Part shown: piece after piece, positions 1 through 11,629 of the stretch | Numbering within the stretch: position 1 is the stretch's first letter | Layout: each line of letters begins with the position of its first letter | Source: Heloderma charlesbogerti | Taxonomy: Eukaryota; Chordata; Lepidosauria; Squamata; Helodermatidae | Direction of reading: 5' to 3' | Assembly (NCBI GenBank): GCA_026122225.1 | Contig: JANEZZ010000522.1 | Span: 1,860,001-1,924,000 of the forward strand | Length of the DNA: 64,000 nt | Position numbers and translations under genes: made by a program | Notes under the pieces: model-generated | The model's database searches: none | Seen by the model: only the letters and a program-made list of their open reading frames with translations | What the model was told of the DNA's origin: nothing

Positions 1-53
1 CATTTTCATTTCTGTTGATGTCTCAAGTTCTCCTCCTCCTTTCCTCCTTTCAG

Positions 54-126
54 GTTTGCTGCAAAATCATAGGCCTGAACTTCCTGAAGGTTTTGTCCCA
101 AAAAACAAGAAGCCAAAGCTCAACAG
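54..126 (+). CDS. MRPS18A: MRPS18A penultimate coding exon
   Basis: A 73-bp exon between a CTTTCAG acceptor (ends 53) and a GTCAGT donor (starts 127). It begins in phase with two bases that complete a glycine codon and ends with AG of a split arginine codon. The translation runs LLQNHRPELPEGF and then VPKNKKPKLN. Confidence 0.92.
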
Positions 127-3100
127 GTCAGTTGCCATCTATCTTAGAGAGAGAACTGTTATTTTTTTCAAAATTAAAAGGGGTGGACTGAAAACAACAA
201 ACTTATCCAGGAGCAAGATCTTATAGTGTAGCATTTCTCAAACTTGGGGGAAAGGCCTCTCCAGGGTCTTCTTGATAATCTCCCTATGTGTGGTCAAGGG
301 TCAGTGTGGGTAAAATCATGCTGGATTTGCTGGAAATAAGGGATGAGATTGCTAGTTCCTGACTGCTGCAGACCTGCTTGCCAAATGCTTGAAATGAACT
401 GGGACAGTGAAATGAGGTGTGTAGGAAGCGGGGGGGGGGGTTAACATCTGGACAGGGGATGTGTTTGAGAGTCACTGAAGAAAACTAGTTATCTCAGTGG
501 AACAGTACCTTCTCCTTGTCCTCCCCTTTATTCTCCTACCCATTGCCAGCTTTGAGGAGGCCGAGTACAGTTGAACAAAAATGGTGTGGTGGCAAACAGT
601 CACTGCAGTATTCTGTGATGGTGGGAGCTATGAAATAGGCTATCTAGCTATTAGCAGTGGGTGGCGGAAGGGACAGGAAGGAGGAGCTCATTTGATTTGT
701 TGCCCTCTTTGTCCTGTGCCTGGTCCTCTTTTGTCTGCTGTTTGTAGTTCACTCGCAGTTTGCCCTTCCTCTGTTGTACTCTTCCTTCTCCATCCTGCCT
801 TCCCCTGTTGCTGAGCAGCCCCTTGCCCCTTAATGGGGGAACCTAAACCCCCTGTTGCCTCTTTTGCTTTGCTCTGTGTTAAGAGGTGCTAATCCCCTAT
901 TTATGACCTCGCCTTCAGTTTCCATGGGGATGTCAAAGCAGTTTATGAAGTTCATATTAGCAAGCTGAGGGGTTACTAAAGGCCACAGACATGTTGCTTG
1001 GAAAGCAGACGCTCTAGGCCTAAAGATCCTCTTGCAATGTGGGTCTGACCCTCTGTAGTCCCAGTTCCCAATGTAGGATGTTGTCAGTCCAGTGGTTTCC
1101 TCTGAAGATCATGTTCTGGGCAGAAATGGCGATCTGTGTAGAAAAATCAAAATCTGACACAAGCTTCAGACTTGGAAAGAAGGATTCCTACCATTAGAAT
1201 TTGGGATACAGCAATAATGATGAGACTGACATTACACATGCTGTACAGAAAATCAAGGTAATTTTGTTTAAAACAGATGTTTATCACTTTTTGGAATGCT
1301 AAGTACAATTTACTATTCCTTATTTACTATTTTTAGGAATATGTTTTATGTGTATATATTGCTATTTATATACATACATATTAGTATTTACAAAATAAAA
1401 TTTATCAAAGAAAGGATTCCTACTGCTTCATAGCTTTGTTTTCAGATTAAAATCTTTATCTCAGAGTTTCACAACAGGAGTCTTAAAGTGATTCAGCTGT
1501 GCTGAAATAATGTCTACTAGATGAAGGCAGGAAGTGATTAACTCCGCCCCCCACTCCCCCCCCCCGCCCCTGGTGGAACAGAATAGGGCTTTAAACCAGG
1601 CAACTTTATTTTGGCAAACTTTTATAGTTTACCTAAACGGGCAAAAGGAGTAGCCACTCTGGCATCACATCTACATCACAGTTAGTTTTAGTATTTCTAT
1701 GTCTTCCCATGCCTTGGGTTTCCTTTGCTTTTCTTACCCATGAGGAAGCTGGGAGAGCTAGAGGGTGGGAAAGAATGGAGGGGTGGTAGTGAAGGAGAAA
1801 GGCAGGAATGGATCTGGCAAAGAGCTAGCTAGCCAGCCAGGGAGGAACAAGAAGTGGGTATGGCAGAAGCATTGATAGAGTAGGAAGCTTTAGGGAAAGG
1901 TAACTAGGTACTAGTGTTAGGGATCAGGGACAGTGGCTTAGAGTTGAGCTTTTTAAGGCATTTTTAGGAATGCTGCTCCAGTTCATCAGGGTTTTGTCTA
2001 TCAGCTGGAGGTAGAGAGCTCTGCATTTTTGGAGTCTTGCCATGTCTCAACCGCTGCAGCAGCATTGAGGGTTTTGGCCAAGTGCCTACCCCCACCTGAG
2101 CCTCCCACGTTGATCTCTGTAACAGCCAGTGATGCAAAGGACAGGAGACTTTTTAACCACTTCCCTTCTGCACTTCTAGGAGGTTAGGTCATGACATTCT
2201 GTCCAAACTGCCATGTCCCATATTCTTCAGAGCAGCATCAAAAGAGGCGATTGCATTCAAGACACAGGCCCTAAGCTTGGAAGTTTCCATTTCCAGCTCT
2301 GCCATGGTCTTGTTCAAGTACACCCTTGTTCAGTGTTTGCAGTCTCACCTAAAAAATGGTTGCATCATCAGTAATATCATAAAACCCAAGTGCTTAAAAA
2401 GTGATACAGTACTCTGATGATCGGGGAGATCTGCAGTACCTGAAGTGAGGGGGAGGGTGGGGAGTGCTAGGTGACTGGATCATTGGTATGGAATAAATAT
2501 TTTGTTTCATACTGTGACTCTCTTCCTCTTGATCATTCACAGGTGAATGAATTCCTAATCTGGTTCCTGCCCCTGCCCCAATAATTCCTTTCAAGCCTTC
2601 ACTCTAACCACACCATACATTAAAACAAACCAAAAAGCTTCTTCCCAAAGAAAGAAGTAGTCGTCCTGTCTCTGGTGGATGGAGGTACCCCAGGAAAGGG
2701 GTTGTGGGGGCCCTATTCTGAATACAAACAACTGGTTCAGAAAGAGCATGCATTCCTGCTCTCACTTCTTCTTTAGTAGTGGAAGTAGACAAAATCAAGA
2801 GCTTGCTAAACTGAAATAAGGGAAGTTATGGAATGTAAAATATGTAGAGCTTTTATGAAAGCAACTAGCAGTGCTACTGGAAAAATCTTGGCACTGAGAA
2901 ACTCCACCAGAATGCGTGTATGCAGGTGTCCTAAATCTTTCCCCTTCAGAAACACAGGCATTCAGAATTTTGACTCTTGCATCTCCTTAATAAAATGGGA
3001 ACAGGGTTTCTGCTCTGAAACTCTCACAGAATGGAAGGACAGGTCAGGTGTGTGACTTCATGGGAAATTCTAATTTACATGTAACTGTTAAAGCCTTGCC

Positions 3101-6100
3101 TTAACCTGAAGGCCACTCTCCATGCCCATTCCCCCTCGAAATTCCTCTAATTGTTCCCTTATGCAAAGAGATAAGTAACCCATTGAGATGTCTTTGGCCT
3201 GGTGCCCTGACTTGACAAAGATTTAGAGTACACTCTCTCATGGAAGCAGGTGGGAGAGTAGGAATTTATTTATTTTATTAAACCATGAAGGCTAGCTAAG
3301 AAATATTGAAAAATGTTCATGTGCCTGTTGATTTTTTTGTTTGAGTATACGTTTGGGCAATTTTCATAAGTTCTCCTATTGTGTGCTCATAGGGCTAAAA
3401 ACATAAGGAAGAGTGATGTAGCCTCACACTGCAAATCTTAATATAAGTAATCTATGTTGCCTTGCTGCATACTCCTAGTGACAGGCATAATGTTATGCCA
3501 TTTGAGAAAGGGGAAGGAACAAGCAGCAGGGGAGCATAAGATTCCTCCTAAACTCTGCACTTCCACAAACCCCCCACACATACTTCGGCCATTTTTTACC
3601 CTTAACAGCAAGGGTTTTGCTATGCCAGTATAGATTCGCTGCTCTGCTATGATCCAGGCTCTTCTAGCGAAAGGATTTAGGAACAATCCTATCCCCACCC
3701 AGCAGGTGTAAATCAGGATTAGGAATATGTTGTTAGTCATCAGCACCACAGTCTAGGCTGGTTTATAGCACTCTCTTAGTGGTGGTGCTCTCATGGGTTT
3801 CCAGTAAGAGTTAATACATATTTTTACATCACTAATAAAGAAATAGTAATTAACTTAAGATCATCCTCTGCTATAGTGTTCTTTATCCCAATGATACACT
3901 TTTTGGATTATATTTCATGTCCTATCTTGTCATACCTTTATCTCAAGTCTCTGTTTCCAAAAAAGCCTCAGTAAAAGTACAGCCAGAATATATGAAAAAG
4001 ATTAGTATTTGGTAAATGACATCACTAAGAAACAGTCATACTCTAAATTGTTTATATGCTTTGATAGGGGACTTTAAACTTAAACTGATGTTAAACTTTC
4101 AAAGTCTATATTTCTTCAATGAAAATACGCTTGCGGTGAAGGGTACGTCTGAAAATATTGGAACAGAGTAGTCTAATGCCCCCCCCCACACACACACACA
4201 CACAATCCTTGAAACATCTGATCACTTGAAACATCTGATATTTGGCTATTGAATATCAAATTGAAATCTAACTAAACTGGTCTTGTACCAGACAGGTCCC
4301 TTAAGAGCTTTGAAAGAAATAATGGTTGGGTGGGAGAGATCTGGACACAGTTTGTTTGAATGTTTACTACACTCTGCTCCTTTGTTTTGTCCACCTTGGT
4401 GAAAAGTATTTTGCTGCATTAAGCAAAAGGCAATATTACAGCAACTTTTCCTTGTATTCCCATACTGTGGGCTTGGCTGGCTTACCTCTGCCACTGCTTT
4501 CCTGAAACCTTGTCTATTTTCAGTGGCAGGCTTGGCTCACTTTGTGTGACATATTACATCACTTGGGGGTCATTCTAACTTGCCTAAAAGCAGGCATAGC
4601 TATAACCAGGTTGAAGCTGTAAGCTAGGGGGCACATGGAATACAATTTAGAAACACCCACTAGAGCTGACAGAAATGTTCCAACCTGGACTCCTGATTTG
4701 TCACTCTCTCAACAAACCGGAGACTGAACCCAGGGTTCAGAATTTGTTTCCTTTTCTTCGAAGATCCTGCTTCTGTGTTAATTTCTGGTTTAGCCACTCC
4801 CATTGGTGGGAGGAGCCAAGGGAATGATTGGGCAGTGTGCGTGGGCATGCTGCATGTTCATTCTCAGCAATTCTGGCTTATTGTTACATCGGAATGTGGC
4901 TTACTGCCTGGCCCAAGGCACCCTTTGAGTCCCATGGCTGTTGAGATTTGAATCTTGTCTCAGTCCAACATTCTTACCACCTTTGCCGCCTAAATATTTT
5001 TCTTACCATAAATGTTCCTTATTGGTGATGGGCTGGCAAATAGAACACCCACCAGCCAGTGTAGGTGAGCATACTAAGGCCATATTTTCACCTTCTCCTT
5101 CTGCCTCTCAGAAGCAACAGCAAGTAGCTTGCAAGATACTTTGGACAGCAAACTGAATATGGCTGCTCTAGGATCAACACTACTCCAGATGCACTGCAAA
5201 ATCACAGATAAACACCCTTGGCTCTTGTCACAGGGATCCCTTTCACTGCAGTAGGGAAGCCTCATCTTTGGAACTTGTCCTAAGAAAGTACTTGGCCTCC
5301 CAAGAGTCAAACTGGTTCTGCACTGGCTTTGCTAGATTATGTTTCAGAAATGAAGACACAAGGAACTGTAGTGTCTCATAATTATCAAGTGTGCCACAGA
5401 TATATAGAGGTGTCACGTTCTAAAATTGGGAACTACCTTTACAAATAAGGGACATGTAGAAACAATATCCTTTACAGAAAATGGCTCTTCTCTAATAAAA
5501 GTGAGACAAAGTTAGGCAGGGAGGGGGTTTCAACACAGGAGGAGCTGCCCCAAGCCCTGACAGCAATGTTTGCTTTCTCCCATGCCAAACCATCAAAGTT
5601 AAAAGGCAGTAAATAAAAAGGATTTTTTTAAAAAAAGTTTTGGACAAAGCCCATATTAGAAGTAGTAAAAGCAAATATGCTCCAGGAAGGGCGAGTGTCC
5701 AAATGTCTGTTTCAGCTAACAGTAAAGAGTAAAGCTTGCTTGCTGTTCACAAAGGAAGGCAGAGGGCTAGAGCAGAGTAGGATTAACCTGCTTAAGACAA
5801 ATAATTAAAGTTTGAAAACCTGGTCTTTGCTAAATCCCTTTTCCTCCCCAGAATTGAAGTGTGTGACTCCCAAGGCCCTAACTGAAAATGGAGGGATATG
5901 TTATGCCACTGACTTCTAAACATGTACCTCTCATTCTGTATGTAACTCCTGCTTTCCTCTTTTGGTGAGACCATTTGTTATCAAAAGAGCCTCCCTCACC
6001 CCCCTCACCCATTAAATAGCTATTAAACTTATCTGGCATGTTGTGATGCATTGCAGTAGGGTCTTATTCCAGTATTTCTGTAAATGGAGTTTCTCCATTG

Positions 6101-9100
6101 GATTTGATTTACATATGGATGTTTAGCCTGAAGATAAAACAGATTTGCCCTCTTGTAATGAAATCCCAATAGACCATTTCTAGTACTGAGTAGTGTTAAT
6201 TCCAGCTGTCCTGACTGAAGTAACCCTTCTGCTTCTCCCAAATGAAGCACTGGAGTTCCTTCCTGTTAATATGTTATGTTAACCAAAAATCCGTCTTTAC
6301 TGATGTTCCTTGTGCGGGGACTACTACTTCTGCAAATTCCTTGGAGCCCTTATTTTCAACTTGTACCTGAAGCGACTTGCACACAGGCAAACCCATCTTA
6401 CTAACTACTGTTGTGTGCTTAGGATAGAGAGCTACTGCTCAGCTTCACTTGTGAGGCCGCTTTCTTTCTGTAGCCGGCAGCCTTGAATGTAGTCTGTTTT
6501 TTCACTTGCTTTGAAAAGCTCTTTGGGATCCTTTATTGTGAAAAATGCTGGATTAATGTGAAAGGTTTTCATATGTTCCATAACTGCTTGGTGCTGTTGA
6601 GATTTAATTACCATTTTACAGGCCCCAAATGCATGCTAGACACTCCACTGACCAAATAAATTATACAAGGCTCTGCCCAAAGCTCTTAACATCTAAATTT
6701 GCACATGGTGCAACAAAGAAGGGTCGACCAAAACACAGGGATGGAAAGGGGATGCTGGGGTCATAAGACTGTGTTATTGCTCACCAGAGAAGCCTGCACT
6801 CAACATTGTAGAGTTAAAAAAGAAACAGCCCAGTTTGTTCCAAATTTGGATTAAGCCAAGAATTAGTAGTGTAGATTACACTGTGCTCTCGATTTCAGAA
6901 CTTAGATTCTCTTGCAAGGCTCTCTGTAGGAAACTAGCTTATTCTTCTTCCCTCCCCACCTGCTTGCATTTTAGAGCAATATTTGATGTATTATCTCTCC
7001 ACCAACATGCTGATGGAATAAAGCATTACCCCAAAGACTACAACATGGCATACTGATAGAGTAATTATGATAATTATATTAACATAGATCAAAAACCAAA
7101 ATACTAGTTGATTATATAAATCATCTCATCAAAAGAATAATTCCACATTAAACTGAAAGCTCAAAGCAACTCCAAGCTTTATTAAGAACAAAGGTTAATG
7201 TCACGATATCTAAATTAGACATCTAAACTAGGTTGTGAAGAAATCAAGTTAGTGTTTCAAGACCTCCTTCAGTGGAGCATGCCCCCAGAGGTCCATGTAA
7301 GTGACCACTTATCAGGCTGTCTCCCATATCCTGAACCCTTGTTTCCCTTATCTAAAACAAGTTTGATCATTGCTTTCTTTCAGATATTGAAGAGTGTATT
7401 GCATATTTTCATTAAACAATTATTGAATGACCTTTCCTTTTCTTGGGGCCATGTCATCTGAGTGTGGCAATGGTTCTCTTCCCCCTTCATACTGTTTGTA
7501 GTAAAACTCTTATAGAAAATATTGTATTATTCATTCTTGTTCATAAAATAAAATGGATTGTCTAAGCTAGATCTTTATGAGAAGACTCAATCTTACTTTT
7601 AAAAAGATAACTGGTTTTTTTTTTAAGCAATGATTTAAGAATATCTTGATATCTTCAGTTTAGACACTAGCATGATGGCCCAGACAGGAAGGCCAGGATC
7701 TCTTCTCGATCATCCCAGAATGCAGGACACGGAATCATGGGCTCAAGTTACAGGAAGCCAGATTCCAGCTGAACATCAGGAAAAACTTCCTGACTGTTAG
7801 AGCAATATGACAATGGAACCAGTTACCTAGGGAGGTGGTGGGCTCTCCCACAGTGGAGGCATTCAAGATGAGACTGGACAGCCATCTGTCAGGGATGCTC
7901 TGACTTGGATTCCTGCAGTGAGCAGGAGGTTTGACTCGATGGTCTTATAGGCCCCTTCCAACCCTACTATTCTGATTCTGTTCTCTTCCCTAATGTATCA
8001 GATAACTTACAGCAGAATGCTGGTCATAGTTATTCATCCATAAAATAAAAAGGTTATTCTAAACCAGGGTGGGCAGCACGCAGACCACATGTGTCTCCCA
8101 CTGCTCCCCCCCCTTTTTTTAACCTTTTAACAAATGGAATGCTGCACCATAGTGGCTACGGGGTCCTAAAAGGGTCTAAATTTAACCCTTTGAATGCTGT
8201 TGAGTGCTACAGATTTCAGCAGCAAACTGGCAATTTTAGGGGGAGGCGGGTTACTTCCTACTGGACACTGTAGGGCAAAAATGGCCCCCAGGCCTCCAAC
8301 AGTTGCCCACCTCTGTCTTAAACCATACAGACCTTTGCAGCTAGGAAACCAAATCCTGTATTTAGATAAAATTTCAAAGCAAGCTCTTCTCTATAACTAC
8401 ATCCCGATTCTACCCATCACATATTCTGTGGGCACGCACAGAATTGTGTATCATTGTGCCTCCGTTATGTGAAGGAATAGTGTTGCCACTGCCAGAACCA
8501 CATTGCATGTAAAATGCTTTTATGTTTTATGAGAGTCAATGGGTTTAACCTAACTCATCCTGTAATCAAATAATCTTTAATGTCCCAAGGTCCTGATCCA
8601 TGATTGCACATATGGTCACTCTTAACTTTAACATCTTAAGTGGCTCTAGAGACTTAAAACAGTTCTGTTAGTAACTAATAATTTTGTTGGACTCTCACTT
8701 ATGAAATCCTAACTGCCAGCACGTCTTTGTTTTGAGGATTCTGTTTCCAACACCAGCAAATCCAAACAGAATCTCACAGAAACATAACTGCAGTCTCTTA
8801 TAGGCATGTGTGAAAATAAATGCCCCAGCCAAATTCTTATTCCCCAGCAGAAAGAAAACTTAACCTAGTTTCTTAGGAAAATAGACTTAATTCCTTTGGA
8901 GACTCTCAAATGAATCTAGCCTTTGTGTAGCTGTCTCGCGCCTACAACTTAGACTCATCATAGAGCTTGGTGCCTTCCCAAGAAGATGAAACAGGAAGAT
9001 TAAATTTGAAACTGGCCTTCAGTGCAGTAGAAATAACCTGACACCCAGATGTAGCCAGTCAAAATCGGAACATGAGGCTTATGCCTGTACATAGAATGAG

Positions 9101-9674
9101 TTTTTTCTAACAATAAAATATAGGAGAGGATGAGTGAGCATGATTCAGAAAGACTACATGCCCACCACCACCTAGTTGGAAAGTGGAAAGGGAACGGGCT
9201 GCATTTGTTTTTCCATAGACTGAACTGACTCTTGTCAATGTGCTTGATGAGTAAGGCAAGCACTAGGCATGTGCAACAACAATGAATTGCACCCACTGTC
9301 GTAACTGAAGAAGTGCACCAATCCTGAGGTGTTCAGTTTCTTTTTGTCGAAACCCATTAAAATCAAAATGGAGATTGTTGCACTAAGTCTTTATAGTGCC
9401 TCAGTCCTTACTCTTACACAAATAAAGCTGAGGAACCCTTGAATATCATTTGGGCCTGCCTATTTTATCCCAAACCTTTTCTCAATTGCCAATCTTACTC
9501 ATATCTTGCTTTTCTGCTTCTCTTCACAGGTACCTTACCCGGTATTCCATCAAATCTGTGAAACCCATCTATAACAAGGGACGAAAGTGGTGCAAGGTTC
9601 CCATGCCTATATCTCACCCCATTCTCAAAGATAATATTAACTATGGATCAAAGCCTGTTCTTTTTAACCACTGA
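54..9674 (+). CDS. MRPS18A: MRPS18A (mL66) 3' end: last two coding exons
   Basis: This is the C-terminal part of mitochondrial ribosomal protein S18A, a bS18-family protein that sits in the mitoribosomal large subunit (mL66). Two exons, 54-126 and 9530-9674, join in phase (AG|G gives Arg). They encode about 71 residues, including QNHRPELPEGFVPK, then LNRYLTRYSIKSVKPIYNKG, ending in KPVLFNH and TGA at 9672-9674. I recognise the family from the conserved NHRP-LPEG-VPK, LNRYLTR and SVKPIY-KG blocks of vertebrate MRPS18A. The last roughly 25 residues look much less conserved. Splice sites are canonical: a pyrimidine-rich acceptor before 54, GTCAGT donor at 127 and TTCACAG acceptor before 9530. 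The upstream exons, with the mitochondrial presequence and zinc-binding region, lie outside the window. It faces RSPH9 tail to tail, as in human 6p21, which supports orthology. Confidence 0.93.
4179..4204. repeat. C-run followed by (CA)n microsatellite
   Basis: A homopolymer C tract runs directly into about ten CA units inside the MRPS18A intron. Confidence 0.9.
7684..7981 (+). mobile_element. CR1 LINE, 5'-truncated 3' end
   Basis: This fragment matches the 3' part of the better preserved CR1 at 29717-30392. It has the end of ORF2 (the region reading FSIIPECR-like, then the NQLPREVV-like block) and the untranslated tail GGCCCCTTCCAACCC. It ends in the short ATTCT-type repeats typical of CR1. 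The copy has several substitutions and no useful reading frame. Confidence 0.85.
8067..8316. mobile_element. hAT-like non-autonomous TIR element
   Basis: The left end reads CAGGGTGGGCAGCACGCAG. The right end, reverse-complemented, reads CAGAGGTGGGCAACTGTTGG, an imperfect inverted repeat of hAT type. The flanking 8-mers TTCTAAAC and TCTTAAAC look like a decayed 8-bp target duplication. There is no transposase frame, and the interior has a C/T-rich run near 8106-8120. Confidence 0.6.
9530..9674 (+). CDS. MRPS18A: MRPS18A terminal coding exon
   Basis: A 145-bp coding part of the last exon. The first base completes the split arginine codon. The frame then runs YLTRYSIKSVKPIYNKGRKW, continues through KVPMPISHPILKDN and stops at TGA 9672-9674. 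Confidence 0.93.
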
Positions 9675-10045
9675 GGTAACTTATGTTGACAGTAGATTGC
9701 AACTGTTTGGACCCTCCTGCTCTTCCTCAGAATTTGTTGACTGTTATGTTTTGATGTGCTGTACAATTTGAAAGAAGCCAAATGAACTTATTTTTTATGC
9801 TGGAAGCATACAGTAACTAGAGAAGCAGCAGCTTAATGGTTAAGAAGTAGATTGTCATTTAACTAGAAGAGACAATGATGGCTCTTGCTACAGGATAACA
9901 AAACTATCTATTTAAATCCCCAATTAGACTCAATTAAAGTCTTGCGATGAATGCCACGGTCATGTCCTGTTTCAGTTCTTTTGATAACCTGTACCTTTTG
10001 CACTCTTAACAATTCTAACAATAAAATGAAGAAAGAACATTTAAC
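9675..10045 (+). other. MRPS18A: MRPS18A 3' untranslated region
   Basis: AT-rich sequence after the stop codon up to the first canonical AATAAA at 10020-10025. Cleavage is expected 10-30 bases downstream; the exact end is inferred. Confidence 0.75.
10020..10025 (+). terminator. Poly(A) signal AATAAA for MRPS18A
   Basis: A canonical hexamer about 345 bases after the MRPS18A stop codon, and the first AATAAA in the proper orientation there. Confidence 0.75.
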
Positions 10046-11365
10046 TCATTGCTCAAGCAGCATTCTTCATTATTCATGGTGGTGTTCGTTGGTGGCAGTA
10101 GCTGGTGTCTCCAATTGCAGTATCTGCTAGTGAAGTGAGCACTTGAACAGAATGAAAATGCCAGTGCTCAGAAAAAACACATGCTCTGACACAGGAGGAA
10201 TGCTTACAGCGAAGTAGTTTCCTCACAGACATAAGGAAGATCATGCCGGGGCAATGCCTTAGCAGAAGTGAGGGAAGAGAAGGAAACAGTTATCAAGCTG
10301 TTGTAGCTGTCAGTTCTGTAGACCACCTGAATTTCTACTTGGAAAAGGTTCTGGATGGTGGTTCTTTTAAGGCTCCCTTAATTCTTGCTGCTGGTTCTTG
10401 CTGATAGACTATAATGCTTGATTTCTTGCAAGCCATTATTTGAGGCTACTGTCAGACTTCAAAATTTTCTGTAACTGCAGAATCCACCAGTACAATGTAA
10501 TTCTTTCCCACTTGAACTTTGGTTTGACAGCATTCAAAGATCATTTCCACTTCCCTGTCACAGTGCTTATAGCCTAACATGTCCTAGGAATTGTTCCTGT
10601 CACTCAAGCTCAGCCGGTGGAAGGAATCATCTTTTCCTCAATTACTATTCCCCATGCTGCATTGTAGACTGGAAGTTCCCCTGAGTTTCAGGAATAGCCT
10701 GTCAGGCAATGAGTGCAAAGATAGGATTCAGAGGCCCTGAAACAGCCATGTGGAACGGGCTTATGCATTTTTATTTTTATACACACATGATCTTTCAGAA
10801 CCACATCCAACCTATGTGATCTGTGTGGAAGCGTGCAGCCTAGTATAATCTACGCTTTTAAGGCACAAAAGAGGTGCCCATGCAGTATCTGTGCTCAACT
10901 GCCATGTAGCAAATTGTACTTAACTGAGTAACAGAAAAGAACATAAGTAGATATGATTGTTCTGCTGGTTAATTTTGTTGTGCAGTTGGGAAAAAGATAT
11001 TGAGTGTTTAGAAAGGAAGCATAATTAAAGAAAATGTTGTAGACCAGGGGACACTGTCAAAACCAAAAATCACTCTTTCCTATTACAGACTCTTGTGGAC
11101 TATGCACAACAGTCTCCAACACATCACAAAACACAATTTCATTTTCTGTGTGAACATGATTCATGTGCCTGAATGGAGATCCAACTAAATTAGGATTCCT
11201 GATTTCCTTATCCTAGGGGCCATCTTATTTTTAGTTAATATGTAAAATGGCCAAGGGGATGGAAAGGGAACATGACTTCATGCAGAGAATGAATAAACAG
11301 GGTGACTTACTCGAGGTATTCTTTGGAGTACTTAAAAGATATTAAAATACGGCCCCAATGACAAC
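10046..11365. other. Spacer between convergent MRPS18A and RSPH9 3' ends
   Basis: About 1.3 kb separates the two poly(A) signals. I see no exon, RNA gene or recognisable repeat in it. Confidence 0.7.
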
Positions 11366-11384
11366 TAGACTGATTTCACATTGA

Positions 11385-11390
11385 TTTATT
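11385..11390 (-). terminator. Poly(A) signal for RSPH9 (AATAAA on - strand)
   Basis: The + strand reads TTTATT, so the hexamer AATAAA lies about 80 bases downstream of the RSPH9 stop codon. This implies a short 3' UTR ending near 11360-11375. Confidence 0.75.
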
Positions 11391-11468
11391 AAAGCAAAAA
11401 GTGTACACGCTGTTCCAAGTACAAAATCAGCAGACAACTTTCCTCAATTTTCAGCCTCTGTACGATTT

Positions 11469-11629
11469 TCACAGCATAAAGGGCAGGTCAATATTCTTCT
11501 CTCCACTGCCAAAGTAGATATAACCATGCTGCTTCGTATTGGGAACATGGTAGAACATGAGTCCAGGCCAGAGCAGACTTCGTAAGACTATCACTCTGCC
11601 TCCCCTCTCCACTTGGATGCTCCAGGACC
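11469..11629 (-). CDS. RSPH9: RSPH9 exon 5 (terminal coding exon)
   Basis: A 161-bp exon after a CTTGTGCAG acceptor. It completes the split glycine of PKG and reads SWSIQVERGGRVIVLRSLLW, then PGLMFYHVPNTKQHGYIYFG, ending GEKNIDLPFML and TGA (11469-11471). Confidence 0.96.

Larger units (their letters stand above)
127..9529 (+). other. MRPS18A last intron (9.4 kb)
   Basis: The intron is bounded by GTCAGT at 127 and TCTTCACAG at 9529. Most of it is AT-rich unique sequence in which I see no conserved exon or RNA gene. Short low-complexity tracts include a G-run near 431-441, C-rich runs near 1540-1570 and C then CA repeats at 4179-4204. Recognisable mobile DNA is limited to a truncated CR1 tail (about 7684-7981) and a hAT-like TIR element (about 8067-8316). 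The reading frames of 60-103 codons scattered here have no recognisable protein features. Confidence 0.85.
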